DNA of 64,000 bases from Amblyomma americanum (lineage: Eukaryota; Arthropoda; Arachnida; Ixodida; Ixodidae): the NCBI RefSeq assembly GCF_052857255.1, contig NW_027526659.1, positions 1-64,000 of the forward strand, read 5' to 3'. Below are positions 1 to 12,229 of this stretch, piece after piece. Made by a program: the position numbers and the translations under genes. Within the stretch, counting starts at the first letter, position 1, and every line of letters begins with the position of its first letter. The notes beneath the pieces were generated by a model, which made no database searches, was not told where the DNA came from, and saw only the letters and a list, made by a program, of their open reading frames with translations.

Positions 1-129
1 GTGTTGTGATTTAGCTCGTTTCGGACTAAAACAACTTGTTTCGTTGTTTTAAGCACGAATACATGCTTTTCGCGCAGTTATAAGAGAAAACGTTTTGACG
101 AGTATCATGTGGACACTTGTAAAACCGAT
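1..129 (+). repeat. Reference monomer (first complete unit)
   Basis: This complete 129-bp unit serves as the coordinate reference. It carries two direct sub-repeats 20 bp apart (positions 13-25 and 33-45, agctYgtttcgKt). It has two overlapping dyads: aagca/tgctt at 51-55 and 64-68, and gcacgaa/ttcgcgc at 53-59 and 69-75 with one mismatch. It also has a 10-bp palindrome aaaacgtttt at 87-96. It belongs to the gtgttgtg class and has a variable patch of the atcatgtgg type. It has acgagt where most units have acgcgt, the MluI recognition sequence. Confidence 0.9.
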
Positions 130-3100
130 GTGTTCAGATTTAGCTCATCTCGGTCTAAAACAGCTTGTTTCGTTGTTTTAAGCACGAATACATGCTTTTC
201 GCGCAGTTATAGAAGAAAACGTTTTGACGCGTATTAGGGAGACTTGTAAAACCGATGTGTTGTGATTTAGCTCGTTTCGGTCTAAAACAGCTTTTTTCGT
301 TGTATTAAGCAAGAATACATGCTTTTCGCGCTGTTATAAGAGAAAACGTTTTGACGCGTGTCACAGGGACACTTGTAAAACCGATGTGTTCAGATTTAGC
401 TCGTTTCGGTCTAAAACAGCTTGTTTCGTTGTGTTAAGCAAGAATACATGATTTTCGTGCTGTTATAAGAGAAAAAGTTTTGACGCGTGTCACAGGGACA
501 CTTGTAAAACCGATGTGTTCAGATTTAGCTCGTTTCGGTCTAAAACAGCTTGTTTCGTTGGATTAAGCACGAATACATGCTTTTCGCGCAGTTATAAGGA
601 AAAGTTTTGACGCGTATTAGAGACTTGTAAAACCGATGTGTTGTGATTTAGCTCGTTTCGGTCTAAAACAGCTTGTTTCGTTGTTTTGAGCAAGAATACA
701 TGCTTTTCGCGCAGTTATAGAAGAAAAAGTTTTGACGCGTGTCACAGGGACACTTGTAAAACCGATGTGTTCAGAGATAGCTCGTTTTGGTATAAAACAG
801 CTTGTTTCGTTTTTTTAAGCACGAATACATGCTTTTCGCGCAGTTATAGAAGAAAACGTTTTGACGCGTATTAGGGAGACTTGTAAAACCCATGTGTTGT
901 GATTTAGCTCGTTTCGGTCTAAAACAGCTTGTTTCGTTGTATTAAGCACGAATACATGCTTTTCGCGCAGTTATAAGAGAAAAAGTTTTGACGCGTATCA
1001 GAGGAAAACTTGTAAAACCGATGTGTTGTGATTTAGCTCGTTTCGGTCTAAAACAGCTTGTTTCGTTGTATTAAGCAAGAATACATGCTTTTCGCGCTGT
1101 TATAAGAGAAAACGTTTTGACGCGTGTCACAGGGACACTTGTAAAACCGATGTGTTCAGATTTAGCTCGTTTCGGTCTAAAACAGCTTGTTTCGTTGTGT
1201 TAAGCAAGAATGCATGATTTTCGCGCTGTTATAAGAAAAAAAGTTTTGACGCGTGTCACAGGGACACTTGTAAAACCGATGTGTTCAGATTTAGCTCGTT
1301 TCGGTCTAAAACAGCTTGTTTCATTGGATTAAGCAAGAATACATGCTTTTCGCGCAGTTATAAGAGAAAAAGTTTTGACGCGTATCACGTGGATACTTGT
1401 AAAACCGATGTGTTCAGATATAGCTCGTTTTGGTATAAAACAACTTGTTTGATTGTTTTAAGCACGAATACATGCTTTTCGCGCAGTTATAAGGAAAAGT
1501 TTTGACGCGTATTAGAGACTTGTAAAACCGATGTGTTGTGATTTAGCTCGTTTCAGTCTAAAACAGCTTGTTTCGTTGTTTTAAGCACGAATACATGCTT
1601 TTCGCGCAGTTATAAGAGAAAAAGTTTTGACGCGTATCACGTGGATACTTGTAAAACCGATGTGTTGTGATTTAGATCGTTTCGGTCTAAAACCGCTTGT
1701 TTCGATGTTTTAAGCACGAATACATGCTTTTCGCGCAATTATAGAAGAAAACGTTTTGACGCGTATTAGGGAGACTTGTAAAACCGATGTGTTGTGATTT
1801 AGCTCGTTTCGGTCTAAAACAGCTTGTTTCTTTGCATTAAGCACGAATTCATGCTTTTCGCGCAGTTATAACAGAAAAAGTTTTGACGCGTATCAGAGGA
1901 AAACTTGTAAAACCGATGTGTTGTGATTTACCTCGTTTCGGTCTAAAACTGCTTGTTTCGTTGGATTAAGCACGAATACATGCTTTTCGCGCAGTTATAG
2001 GAGAAAAAGTTGACGCGTATCACGTGGATACTTGTAAAACCGATGTGTTCAGATATAGCTCGTTTTGGTATAAAACAGCTTGTTTCGTTGTTTTAAGCAC
2101 GAATACATGCTTTTCGCGCAGTTATAGAAGGAAAAGTTTTGACGCGTATTAGACACGTAAAACCGATGTTTTGTGATTTAGCTCGTTTCGGTCTAAAACA
2201 GCTTGTTTCGTTGTTTTAAGCACGAATACATGCTTTTCGCGCAGTTATAGAAGAAAACGTTTAGACGCGTATTAGAGAGACTTGTAAAACCGATGTGTTG
2301 TGATTTAGCTCGTTTCGGTCCAAAACAGCTTGTTTCGTTGTATTAAGCACGAATACATGCTTTTTGCGCAGTTATAAGAGAAAACATTTTGACGCGTATC
2401 ACATGCACACTTGTAAAACCGATATGTTCAGATCTAGCTCGTTTTGGTCTCAAACAGCTTGTTTCGTTGTATTAAGCACGAATACATGCTTTTCGCGCAG
2501 TTATAAGAGAAAAAGTTTTGACGCGTATCAGAGGAACACTCGTAAATCCAATGTGTTGTGATTTAGCTCGTTTCGGTCTAAAACAGCTTGTTTCGTTGGA
2601 TTAATCACGAATACATGCTTTTCGCGCAGTTATAAGAGAAAAGGTTTTGACGCGTGTCACAAAGACACTTGTAAAACCGATGTGTTCAGATTTACCTCGT
2701 TTCGGTCTAAAACAGCTTGTTTCGTTGGATTAAGCAGGAATACATGCTTTTCGCGCAGTTATAAGAGAAAAAAATTTTGACGCTTATCACATGGGCACTT
2801 GTAAAACCGATGTGTTCAGATCTAGCTCGTTTTGGTCTAAAACAGCTTGTTTCGTTGTATTAAGCACGAATACAATCTTTTCGCGCAGTTATAAGAGAAA
2901 AAGTTTTGACGCGTTTCACATGGAAGCTTTTAAAACCGATGTGTTCAGATTTAGCTCGTTTCGGTCTAAAACAGCTTGTTTCATTGTATTATACATGCTT
3001 TTCACGCAGTTATGAGAGAAAAAGTTTTGACGCGTGTCACAGGGACACTTGTAAAACCTATGCGTTCAGATTTAGCTCGTTTCGGTCTAAAACAGCTTGT

Positions 3101-6100
3101 TTCGTTGTATTAAGCACGAATACATGCTTTTCGCGCAGTTATAAGAGAAAAAGTTGACGCGTATCACGTGGATACTTGTAAAACCGATGTGTTCAGATAT
3201 AGCTCGTTTTGGTATAAAGCAGCTTGTTTCGTTGTTTTAAGCACGAATACATGCTTTTCGCGCAGTTATAGAAGAAAAAGTTTTGACGCGTATTAGAGGG
3301 ACACTTGTAAAACCGATGTGTTCAGATTAAGCTCATCTCGGTCTAAAACAGCTTGTTTCGTTGTTTTAAGCACGAATACATGCTTTTCGCGCAGTTATAA
3401 GAGAAAAAGTTTTGACGCGTATCAGAGGAACACTTGTAAAACCGATGTGTTGTGATTTAGCTCGTTTCGGACTAAAACAACTTGTTTCGTTGCTTTAAGC
3501 ACGAATACATGCTTTTCGCGCAGTTATAAGAGAAAACGTTTTGACGAGTATCATGTGGACACTTGTAAAACCGATCTGTTCAGATTTAGCTCATCTCGGT
3601 CTAAAACAGCTTGTTTCGTTGTTTTAAGCACGAATACATGCTTTTCGCGCAGTTATAGAAGAAAACGTTTTGACGCGTATTAGGGAGACTTGTAAAACCG
3701 ATGTGTTGTGATTTAGCTCGTTTCGGTCTAAAACAGCTTTTTTCGTTGTATTAAGCAAGAATACATGCTTTTCGCGCTGTTATAAGAGAAAACGTTTTGA
3801 CGCGTGTCACAGGGACACTTGTAAAACCGATGTGTTCAGATTTAGCTCGTTTCGGTCTAAAACAGCTTGTTTCGTTGTGTTAAGCAAGAATACATGATTT
3901 TCGTGCTGTTATAAGAGAAAAAGTTTTGACGCGTGTCACAGGGACACTTGTAAAACCGATGTGTTCAGATTTAGCTCGTTTCGGTCTAAAACAGCTTGTT
4001 TCGTTGGATTAAGCACGAATACATGCTTTTCGCGCAGTTATAAGAGAAAAAGTTTTGACGCGTATCACGTGGATTCTTGTAAAACCGATGTGTTCAGATA
4101 TAGCTCGTTTTGGTATAAAACAGCTTGTTTCGTTGTTTTAAGCACGAATACATGCTTTTCGCGCAGTTATAAGGAAAAGTTTTGACGCGTATTAGAGACT
4201 TGTAAAACCGATGTGTTGTGATTTAGCTCGTTTCGGTCTAAAACAGCTTGTTTCGTTGTTTTAAGCAAGAATACATGCTTTTCGCGCAGTTATAGAAGAA
4301 AAAGTTTTGACGCGTTTCACAGGGACACTTGTAAAACCGATGTGTTCAGATATAGCTCGTTTTGGTATAAAACAGCTTGTTTCGTTGTTTTAAGCAAGAA
4401 TACATGCTTTTCGCGCAGTTATAGAAGAAAAAGTTTTGACGCGTATTAGAGGGACACTTGTAAAACCGATGTGTTCAGATTTAGCTCATCTCGGTCTAAA
4501 ACAGCTTGTTTCGGTGTTTTAAGCCCGAATACATGATTTTCGCGCAGTTATAAGAGAAAAAGTTTTGACGCGTATCAGAGGAACACTTGTAAAACCGATG
4601 TGTTGTGATTTAGCTCGTTTCGGACTAAAACAACTTGTTTCGTTGTTTTAAGCACGAATACATGCTTTTCGCGCAGTTATAAGAGAAAACGTTTTGACGA
4701 GTATCATGTGGACACTTGTAAAACCGATGTGTTCAGATTTAGCTCATCACGGTCTAAAACAGCTTGTTTCGTTGTTTTAAGCACGAATACATGCTTTTCG
4801 CGCAGTTATAGAAGAAAACGTTTTGACGCGTATTAGGGAGACTTGTAAAACCCATGTGTTGTGATTTAGCTCGTTTCGATCTAAAACAGCTTGTTTCGTT
4901 GTATTAAGCACGAATACATGCTTTTCGCGCAGTTATAAGAGAAAAAGTTTTGACGCGTATCAGAGGAAAACTTGTAAAACCGATGTGTTTTGATTTAGCT
5001 CGTTTCGGTCTAAAACAGCTTGTTTCGTTGTATTAAGCAAGAATACATGCTTTTCGCGCTGTTATAAGAGAAAACGTTTTGACGCGTGTCACAGGGACAC
5101 TTGTAAAACCGATGTGTTCAGATTTAGCTCGTTTCGGTCTAAAACAGCTTGTTTCGTTGTGTTAAGCAAGAATGCATGATTTTCGCGCTGTTATAAGAGA
5201 AAAAGTTTTGACGCGTGTCACAGGGACACTTGTAAAACCGATGTGTTCAGATTTAGCTCGTTTCGGTCTAAAACAGCTTGTTTCATTGGATTAAGCAAGA
5301 ATACATGCTTTTCGCGCAGTTATAAGAGAAAAAGTTTTGACGCGTATCACGTGGATACTTGTAAAACCGATGTGTTCAGATATAGCTCGTTTTGGTATAA
5401 AACAACTTGTTTGGTTGTTTTAAGCACGAATACATGCTTTTCGCGCAGTTATAAGGAAAAGTTTTGACGCGTATTAGAGACTTGTAAAACCGATGTTTTG
5501 TGATTTAGCTCGTTTCAGTCTAAAACAGCTTGTTTCGTTGTTTTAAGCACGAATACATGCTTTTCGCGCAGTTATAAGAGAAAACGTTTTGACGAGTATC
5601 ATGTGGACACTTGTAAAACCGATGTGTTCAGATTTAGCTCATCTCGGTCTAAAACAGCTTGTTTCGTTGTTTTAAGCACGAATACATGCTTTTCGCGCAG
5701 TTATAGAAGAAAACGTTTTGACGCGTATTAGGGAGACTTGTAAAACCGATGTGTTGTGATTTAGCTCGTTTCGGTCTAAAACAGCTTTTTTCGTTGTATT
5801 AAGCAAGAATACATGCTTTTCGCGCTGTTATAAGAGAAAAAGTTTTGACGCGTGTCACAGGGACACTTGTAAAACCGATGTGTTCAGATTTAGCTCGTTT
5901 CGGTCTAAAACAGCTTGTTTCGTTGGATTAAGCACGAATACATGCTTTTCGCGCAGTTATAAGGAAAAGTTTTGACGCGTATTAGAGACTTGTAAAACCG
6001 ATGTGTTGTGATTTAGCTCGTTTCGGTCTAAAACAGCTTGTTTCGTTGTTTTGAGCAAGAATACATGCTTTTCGCGCAGTTATAGAAGAAAAAGTTTTGA

Positions 6101-7362
6101 CGCGTGTCACAGGGACACTTGTAAAACCGATGTGTTCAGATATAGCTCGTTTTGGTATAAAACAGCTTGTTTCGTTTTTTTAAGCACGAATACATGCTTT
6201 TCGCGCAGTTATAGAAGAAAACGTTTTGACGCGTTTTAGGGAGACTTGTAAAACCCATGTGTTGTGATTTAGCTCGTTTCGGTCTAAAACAGCTTGTTTC
6301 GTTGTATTAAGCACGAATACATGCTTTTCGCGCAGTTATAAGAGAAAAAGTTTTGACGCGTATCAGAGGAAAACTTGTAAAACCGATGTGTTGTGATTTA
6401 GCTCGTTTCGGTCTAAAACAGCTTGTTTCGTTGTATTAAGCAAGAATACATGCTTTTCGCGCTGTTATAAGAGAAAACGTTTTGACGCGTGTCACAGGGA
6501 CACTTGTAAAACCGATGTGTTGAGATTTAGCTCGTTTCGGTCTAAAACAGCTTGTTTCGTTGTGTTAAGCAAGAATGCATGATTTTCGCGCTGTTATAAG
6601 AAAAAAAGTTTTGACGCGTGTCACAGGGACACTTGTAAAACCGATGTGTTCAGATTTAGCTCGTTTCGGTCTAAAACAGCTTGTTTCATTGGATTAAGCA
6701 AGAATACATGCTTTTCGCGCAGTTATAAGAGAAAAAGTTTTGACGCGTATCACGTGGATACTTGTAAAACCGATGTGTTCAGATATAGCTCGTTTTGGTA
6801 TAAAACAACTTGTTTGATTGTTTTAAGCACGAATACATGCTTTTCGCGCAGTTATAAGGAAAAGTTTTGACGCGTATTAGAGACTTGTAAAACCGATGTG
6901 TTGTGATTTAGCTCGTTTCAGTCTAAAACAGCTTGTTTCGTTGTTTTAAGCACGAATACATGCTTTTCGCGCAGTTATAAGAGAAAAAGTTTTGACGCGT
7001 ATCACGTGGATACTTGTAAAACCGATGTGTTGTGATTTAGATCGTTTCGGTCTAAAACCGCTTGTTTCGATGTTTTAAGCACGAATACATGCTTTTCGCG
7101 CAATTATAGAAGAAAACGTTTTGACGCGTATTAGGGAGACTTGTAAAACCGATGTGTTGTGATTTAGCTCGTTTCGGTCTAAAACAGCTTGTTTCTTTGC
7201 ATTAAGCACGAATTCATGCTTTTCGCGCAGTTATAACAGAAAAAGTTTTGACGCGTATCAGAGGAAAACTTGTAAAACCGATGTGTTGTGATTTACCTCG
7301 TTTCGGTCTAAAACTGCTTGTTTCGTTGGATTAAGCACGAATACATGCTTTTCGCGCAGTTA
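1..7362 (+). repeat. Satellite block A, copy 1 (more than one 5.4-kb HOR)
   Basis: Aligned at an offset of 19683 bp, this block matches 19684 to about 27045 almost base for base. I noticed only a few differences, for example in the tagctcgttttgg stretch near 5388 against tagctccttctgg near 25071, and t at 7030 against c at 26713. Internally, about 686-1997 reappears at offset 5365 (686 to 6051, 1281 to 6646), so the block spans a little over one HOR. Its left limit is the window edge. The right limit lies within a monomer around 7345-7362, where the partner copies stop agreeing. Confidence 0.85.
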
Positions 7363-9462
7363 TAGAAGAAAACGTTTTGACGCGTATCAGATTAACACTT
7401 GTAAAACCGATGTGTTGTGATTTAGCTCGTTTCGGTCTAAAACAGCTTGTTTCGTTGTAATAAGCAGGAATACAAGCTCTTCGCGCAGTTATAAGAGAAA
7501 AAGTTTCGACGCGTATTAGAGGGACACTTGTAAAACCGATGTGTTCAGATTTAGCTCATCTCGGTCTAAAACAGCTTGTTTCGTTGTTTTAAGCACGGAT
7601 ACATGCTTTTCGCGCAGTTATAAGAGAAAAAGTTTTGACGCGTATCAGAGGAACACTTGTAAAACCGATGTGTTGTGATTTAGCTCGTTTCGAACTAAAA
7701 CAGCTTGTTTCGTTGTTTTAAGCACGAATACATGCTTTTCGCGCAGTTATAAGAGAAAAAGTATAGACGCGTATTAGAGGAACACTTGTAAAAACCGATG
7801 TGTTTAGCTCGTTTCGGACTAAAAAAGCTTGTTTAGTTGTATTAAGCACGAATACATGCTTTTCGCGCAGTTATAAGAGAAAACGTTTTGACGCGTATCA
7901 CGTGGATACTTGTAAAACCGATGTGTTCAGATATAGCTCGTTTCGGTCTAAAACAGCTTGTTTCGTTGTATTAAGCACGAATACATGCTTTTCGCGCAGT
8001 TATAAGAGAAAAAGTTTTGACGCGTATCAGAGGAACACTTGTAAAACCGATGTGTTCAGATTTACCTCGTTTCGGTCTAAAACAGCTTGTTTCGTTGGAT
8101 TAAGCAGGAATACATGCTTTTCGCGCAGTTATAAGGGAAAAAGTTTTGACGCGTATCAGAGGAACACTTGTAAAACCGATGTGTTGTGATTAAGCTCGTT
8201 TCGAACTAAAACAGCTTGTTTCGTTGTTTTAAGCACGAATACATGCTTTTCGCGCAGTTATAAGAGAAAAAGTATAGACGCGTATCAGAGGAACACTTGT
8301 AAAAACCGATGTGTTGTGATTTAGCTCGTTTCGGACTAAAAAAGCTTGTTTAGTTGTATTAAGCACGAATACATGCTTTTCGCGCAGTTATAAGAGAAAA
8401 CGTTTTGACGCGTATCACGTGGATACTTGTAAAACCGATGTGTTCAGACATAGCTCGTTTTGGTATAAAACAGCTTGTTTCGTTGTTTTAAGCACGAATA
8501 CATGCTTTTCGCGCAGTTATAGAAGAAAAAGTTTTGACGCGTATTAGAGGGACACTTGTAAAACCGATGTGTTCAGATTTAGCTCATCTCGGTCTAAAAC
8601 AGCTTGTTTCGTTGTTTTAAGCACGAATACATGCTTTTCGCGCAGTTATAAGAGAAAAAGTTTTGACGCGTATCAGAGGAACACTTGTAAAACCGATGTG
8701 TTGTGATTAAGCTCGTTTCGAACTAAAACAGCTTGTTTCGTTGTTTTAAGCACGAATACATGCTTTTCGCGCAGTTATAAGAGAAAAAGTTTTGACGCGT
8801 ATCAGAGGAACACTCGTAAATCCAATGTGTTTTGATTTAGCTCGTTTCGGTCTAAAACAGCTTGTTTCGTTGGATTAAGCAGGAATACATGCTTTTCGCG
8901 CAGTTATAAGAGAAAAAAATTTTGACGCTTATCACATGGGCACTTGTAAAACCGATGTGTTCAGATCTAGCTCGTTTTGGTCTAAAACAGCTTGTTTCGT
9001 TGTATTAAGCACGAATACAATCTTTTCGCGCAGTTATAAGAGAAAAAGTTTTGACGCGTTTCACATGGAAGCTTTTAAAACCGATGTGTTCAGATTTAGC
9101 TCGTTTCGGTCTAAAACAGCTTGTTTCGTTGTATTATACATGCTTTTCACGCAGTTATGAGAGAAAAAGTTTTGACGCGTGTCACAGGGACACTTGTAAA
9201 ACCTATGCGTTCAGATTTAGCTCGTTTCGGTCTAAAACAGCTTGTTTCGTTGTATTAAGCACGAATACATGCTTTTCGCGCAGTTATAAGAGAAAAAGTT
9301 GACGCGTATCACGTGGATACTTGTAAAACCGATGTGTTCAGATATAGCTCGTTTTGGTATAAAGCAGCTTGTTTCGTTGTTTTAAGCACGAATACATGCT
9401 TTTCGCGCAGTTATAAGAGAAAAAGTTTTGTCGCGTATCAGAGGAACACTTGTAAAACCGAT
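7345..9462 (+). repeat. Satellite block B, copy 1
   Basis: This block matches 17566-19683 at offset 10221. Distinctive monomers include one with cagatt in the variable patch near 7388, one with taataagcagg near 7458, and one with a 6-bp loss giving gtgtttagctcg at about 7799. The same 6-bp-deleted monomer occurs near 15963 and 18020, so it tracks a shared ancestry of three stretches. Its right part, about 8936-9300, also resembles 2791-3157 of block A at offset 6145. Confidence 0.8.
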
Positions 9463-12225
9463 GTGTTGTGATTTAGCTCGTTTCGGACTAAAACAACTTG
9501 TTTCGTTGTTTTAAGCACGAATACATGCTTTTCGCGCAGTTATAAGAGAAAACGTTTTGACGAGTATCATGTGGACACTTGTAAAACCGATGTGTTCAGA
9601 TTTAGCTCATCTCGGTCTAAAACAGCTTGTTTCGTTGTTTTAAGCACGAATACATGCTTTTCGCGCAGTTATAGAAGAAAACGTTTTGACGCGTATTAGG
9701 GAGACTTGTAAAACCGATGTGTTGTGATTTAGCTCGTTTCGGTCTAAAACAGCTTTTTTCGTTGTATTAAGCAAGAATACATGCTTTTCGCGCTGTTATA
9801 AGAGAAAACGTTTTGACGCGTGTCACAGGGACACTTGTAAAACCGATGTGTTCAGATTTAGCTCGTTTCGGTCTAAAACAGCTTGTTTCGTTGTGTTAAG
9901 CAAGAATACATGATTTTCGTGCTGTTATAAGAGAAAAAGTTTTGACGCGTGTCACAGGGACACTTGTAAAACCGATGTGTTCAGATTTAGCTCGTTTCGG
10001 TCTAAAACAGCTTGTTTCGTTGGATTAAGCACGAATACATGCTTTTCGCGCAGTTATAAGGAAAAGTTTTGACGCGTATTAGAGACTTGTAAAACCGATG
10101 TGTTGTGATTTAGCTCGTTTCGGTCTAAAACAGCTTGTTTCGTTGTTTTGAGCAAGAATACATGCTTTTCGCGCAGTTATAGAAGAAAAAGTTTTGACGC
10201 GTGTCACAGGGACACTTGTAAAACCGATGTGTTCAGAGATAGCTCGTTTTGGTATAAAACAGCTTGTTTCGTTTTTTTAAGCACGAATACATGCTTTTCG
10301 CGCAGTTATAGAAGAAAACGTTTTGACGCGTATTAGGGAGACTTGTAAAACCCATGTGTTGTGATTTAGCTCGTTTCGGTCTAAAACAGCTTGTTTCGTT
10401 GTATTAAGCACGAATACATGCTTTTCGCGCAGTTATAAGAGAAAAAGTTTTGACGCGTATCAGAGGAAAACTTGTAAAACCGATGTGTTGTGATTTAGCT
10501 CGTTTCGGTCTAAAACAGCTTGTTTCGTTGTATTAAGCAAGAATACATGCTTTTCGCGCTGTTATAAGAGAAAACGTTTTGACGCGTGTCACAGGGACAC
10601 TTGTAAAACCGATGTGTTCAGATTTAGCTCGTTTCGGTCTAAAACAGCTTGTTTCGTTGTGTTAAGCAAGAATGCATGATTTTCGCGCTGTTATAAGAAA
10701 AAAAGTTTTGACGCGTGTCACAGGGACACTTGTAAAACCGATGTGTTCAGATTTAGCTCGTTTCGGTCTAAAACAGCTTGTTTCATTGGATTAAGCAAGA
10801 ATACATGCTTTTCGCGCAGTTATAAGAGAAAAAGTTTTGACGCGTATCACGTGGATACTTGTAAAACCGATGTGTTCAGATATAGCTCGTTTTGGTATAA
10901 AACAACTTGTTTGATTGTTTTAAGCACGAATACATGCTTTTCGCGCAGTTATAAGGAAAAGTTTTGACGCGTATTAGAGACTTGTAAAACCGATGTGTTG
11001 TGATTTAGCTCGTTTCAGTCTAAAACAGCTTGTTTCGTTGTTTTAAGCACGAATACATGCTTTTCGCGCAGTTATAAGAGAAAAAGTTTTGACGCGTATC
11101 ACGTGGATACTTGTAAAACCGATGTGTTGTGATTTAGATCGTTTCGGTCTAAAACCGCTTGTTTCGATGTTTTAAGCACGAATACATGCTTTTCGCGCAA
11201 TTATAGAAGAAAACGTTTTGACGCGTATTAGGGAGACTTGTAAAACCGATGTGTTGTGATTTAGCTCGTTTCGGTCTAAAACAGCTTGTTTCTTTGCATT
11301 AAGCACGAATTCATGCTTTTCGCGCAGTTATAACAGAAAAAGTTTTGACGCGTATCAGAGGAAAACTTGTAAAACCGATGTGTTGTGATTTACCTCGTTT
11401 CGGTCTAAAACTGCTTGTTTCGTTGGATTAAGCACGAATACATGCTTTTCGCGCAGTTATAGGAGAAAAAGTTGACGCGTATCACGTGGATACTTGTAAA
11501 ACCGATGTGTTCAGATATAGCTCGTTTTGGTATAAAACAGCTTGTTTCGTTGTTTTAAGCACGAATACATGCTTTTCGCGCAGTTATAGAAGGAAAAGTT
11601 TTGACGCGTATTAGACACGTAAAACCGATGTTTTGTGATTTAGCTCGTTTCGGTCTAAAACAGCTTGTTTCGTTGTTTTAAGCACGAATACATGCTTTTC
11701 GCGCAGTTATAGAAGAAAACGTTTAGACGCGTATTAGAGAGACTTGTAAAACCGATGTGTTGTGATTTAGCTCGTTTCGGTCCAAAACAGCTTGTTTCGT
11801 TGTATTAAGCACGAATACATGCTTTTTGCGCAGTTATAAGAGAAAACATTTTGACGCGTATCACATGCACACTTGTAAAACCGATATGTTCAGATCTAGC
11901 TCGTTTTGGTCTCAAACAGCTTGTTTCGTTGTATTAAGCACGAATACATGCTTTTCGCGCAGTTATAAGAGAAAAAGTTTTGACGCGTATCAGAGGAACA
12001 CTCGTAAATCCAATGTGTTGTGATTTAGCTCGTTTCGGTCTAAAACAGCTTGTTTCGTTGGATTAATCACGAATACATGCTTTTCGCGCAGTTATAAGAG
12101 AAAAGGTTTTGACGCGTGTCACAAAGACACTTGTAAAACCGATGTGTTCAGATTTACCTCGTTTCGGTCTAAAACAGCTTGTTTCGTAGGATTAAGCAGG
12201 AATACATGCTTTTCGCGCAGTTATA
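9463..12225 (+). repeat. Satellite block A, truncated copy
   Basis: This repeats 1-2763 at offset 9462 and 19684-22446 at offset 10221. Agreement stops around 12187-12230, where copies 1 and 3 continue into a monomer ending in gacgcttatcac. This copy instead changes to acgcgtatctgagg. The junction keeps monomer register, as expected for unequal homologous exchange. Confidence 0.83.
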
Positions 12226-12229
12226 AGAG

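Noticed and set aside
87..96. aaaacgtttt palindrome as a transcription-factor operator
   Set aside because: It is a 10-bp A/T-rich palindrome that alternates with aaaaagtttt in about half the units. There is no associated promoter or gene.
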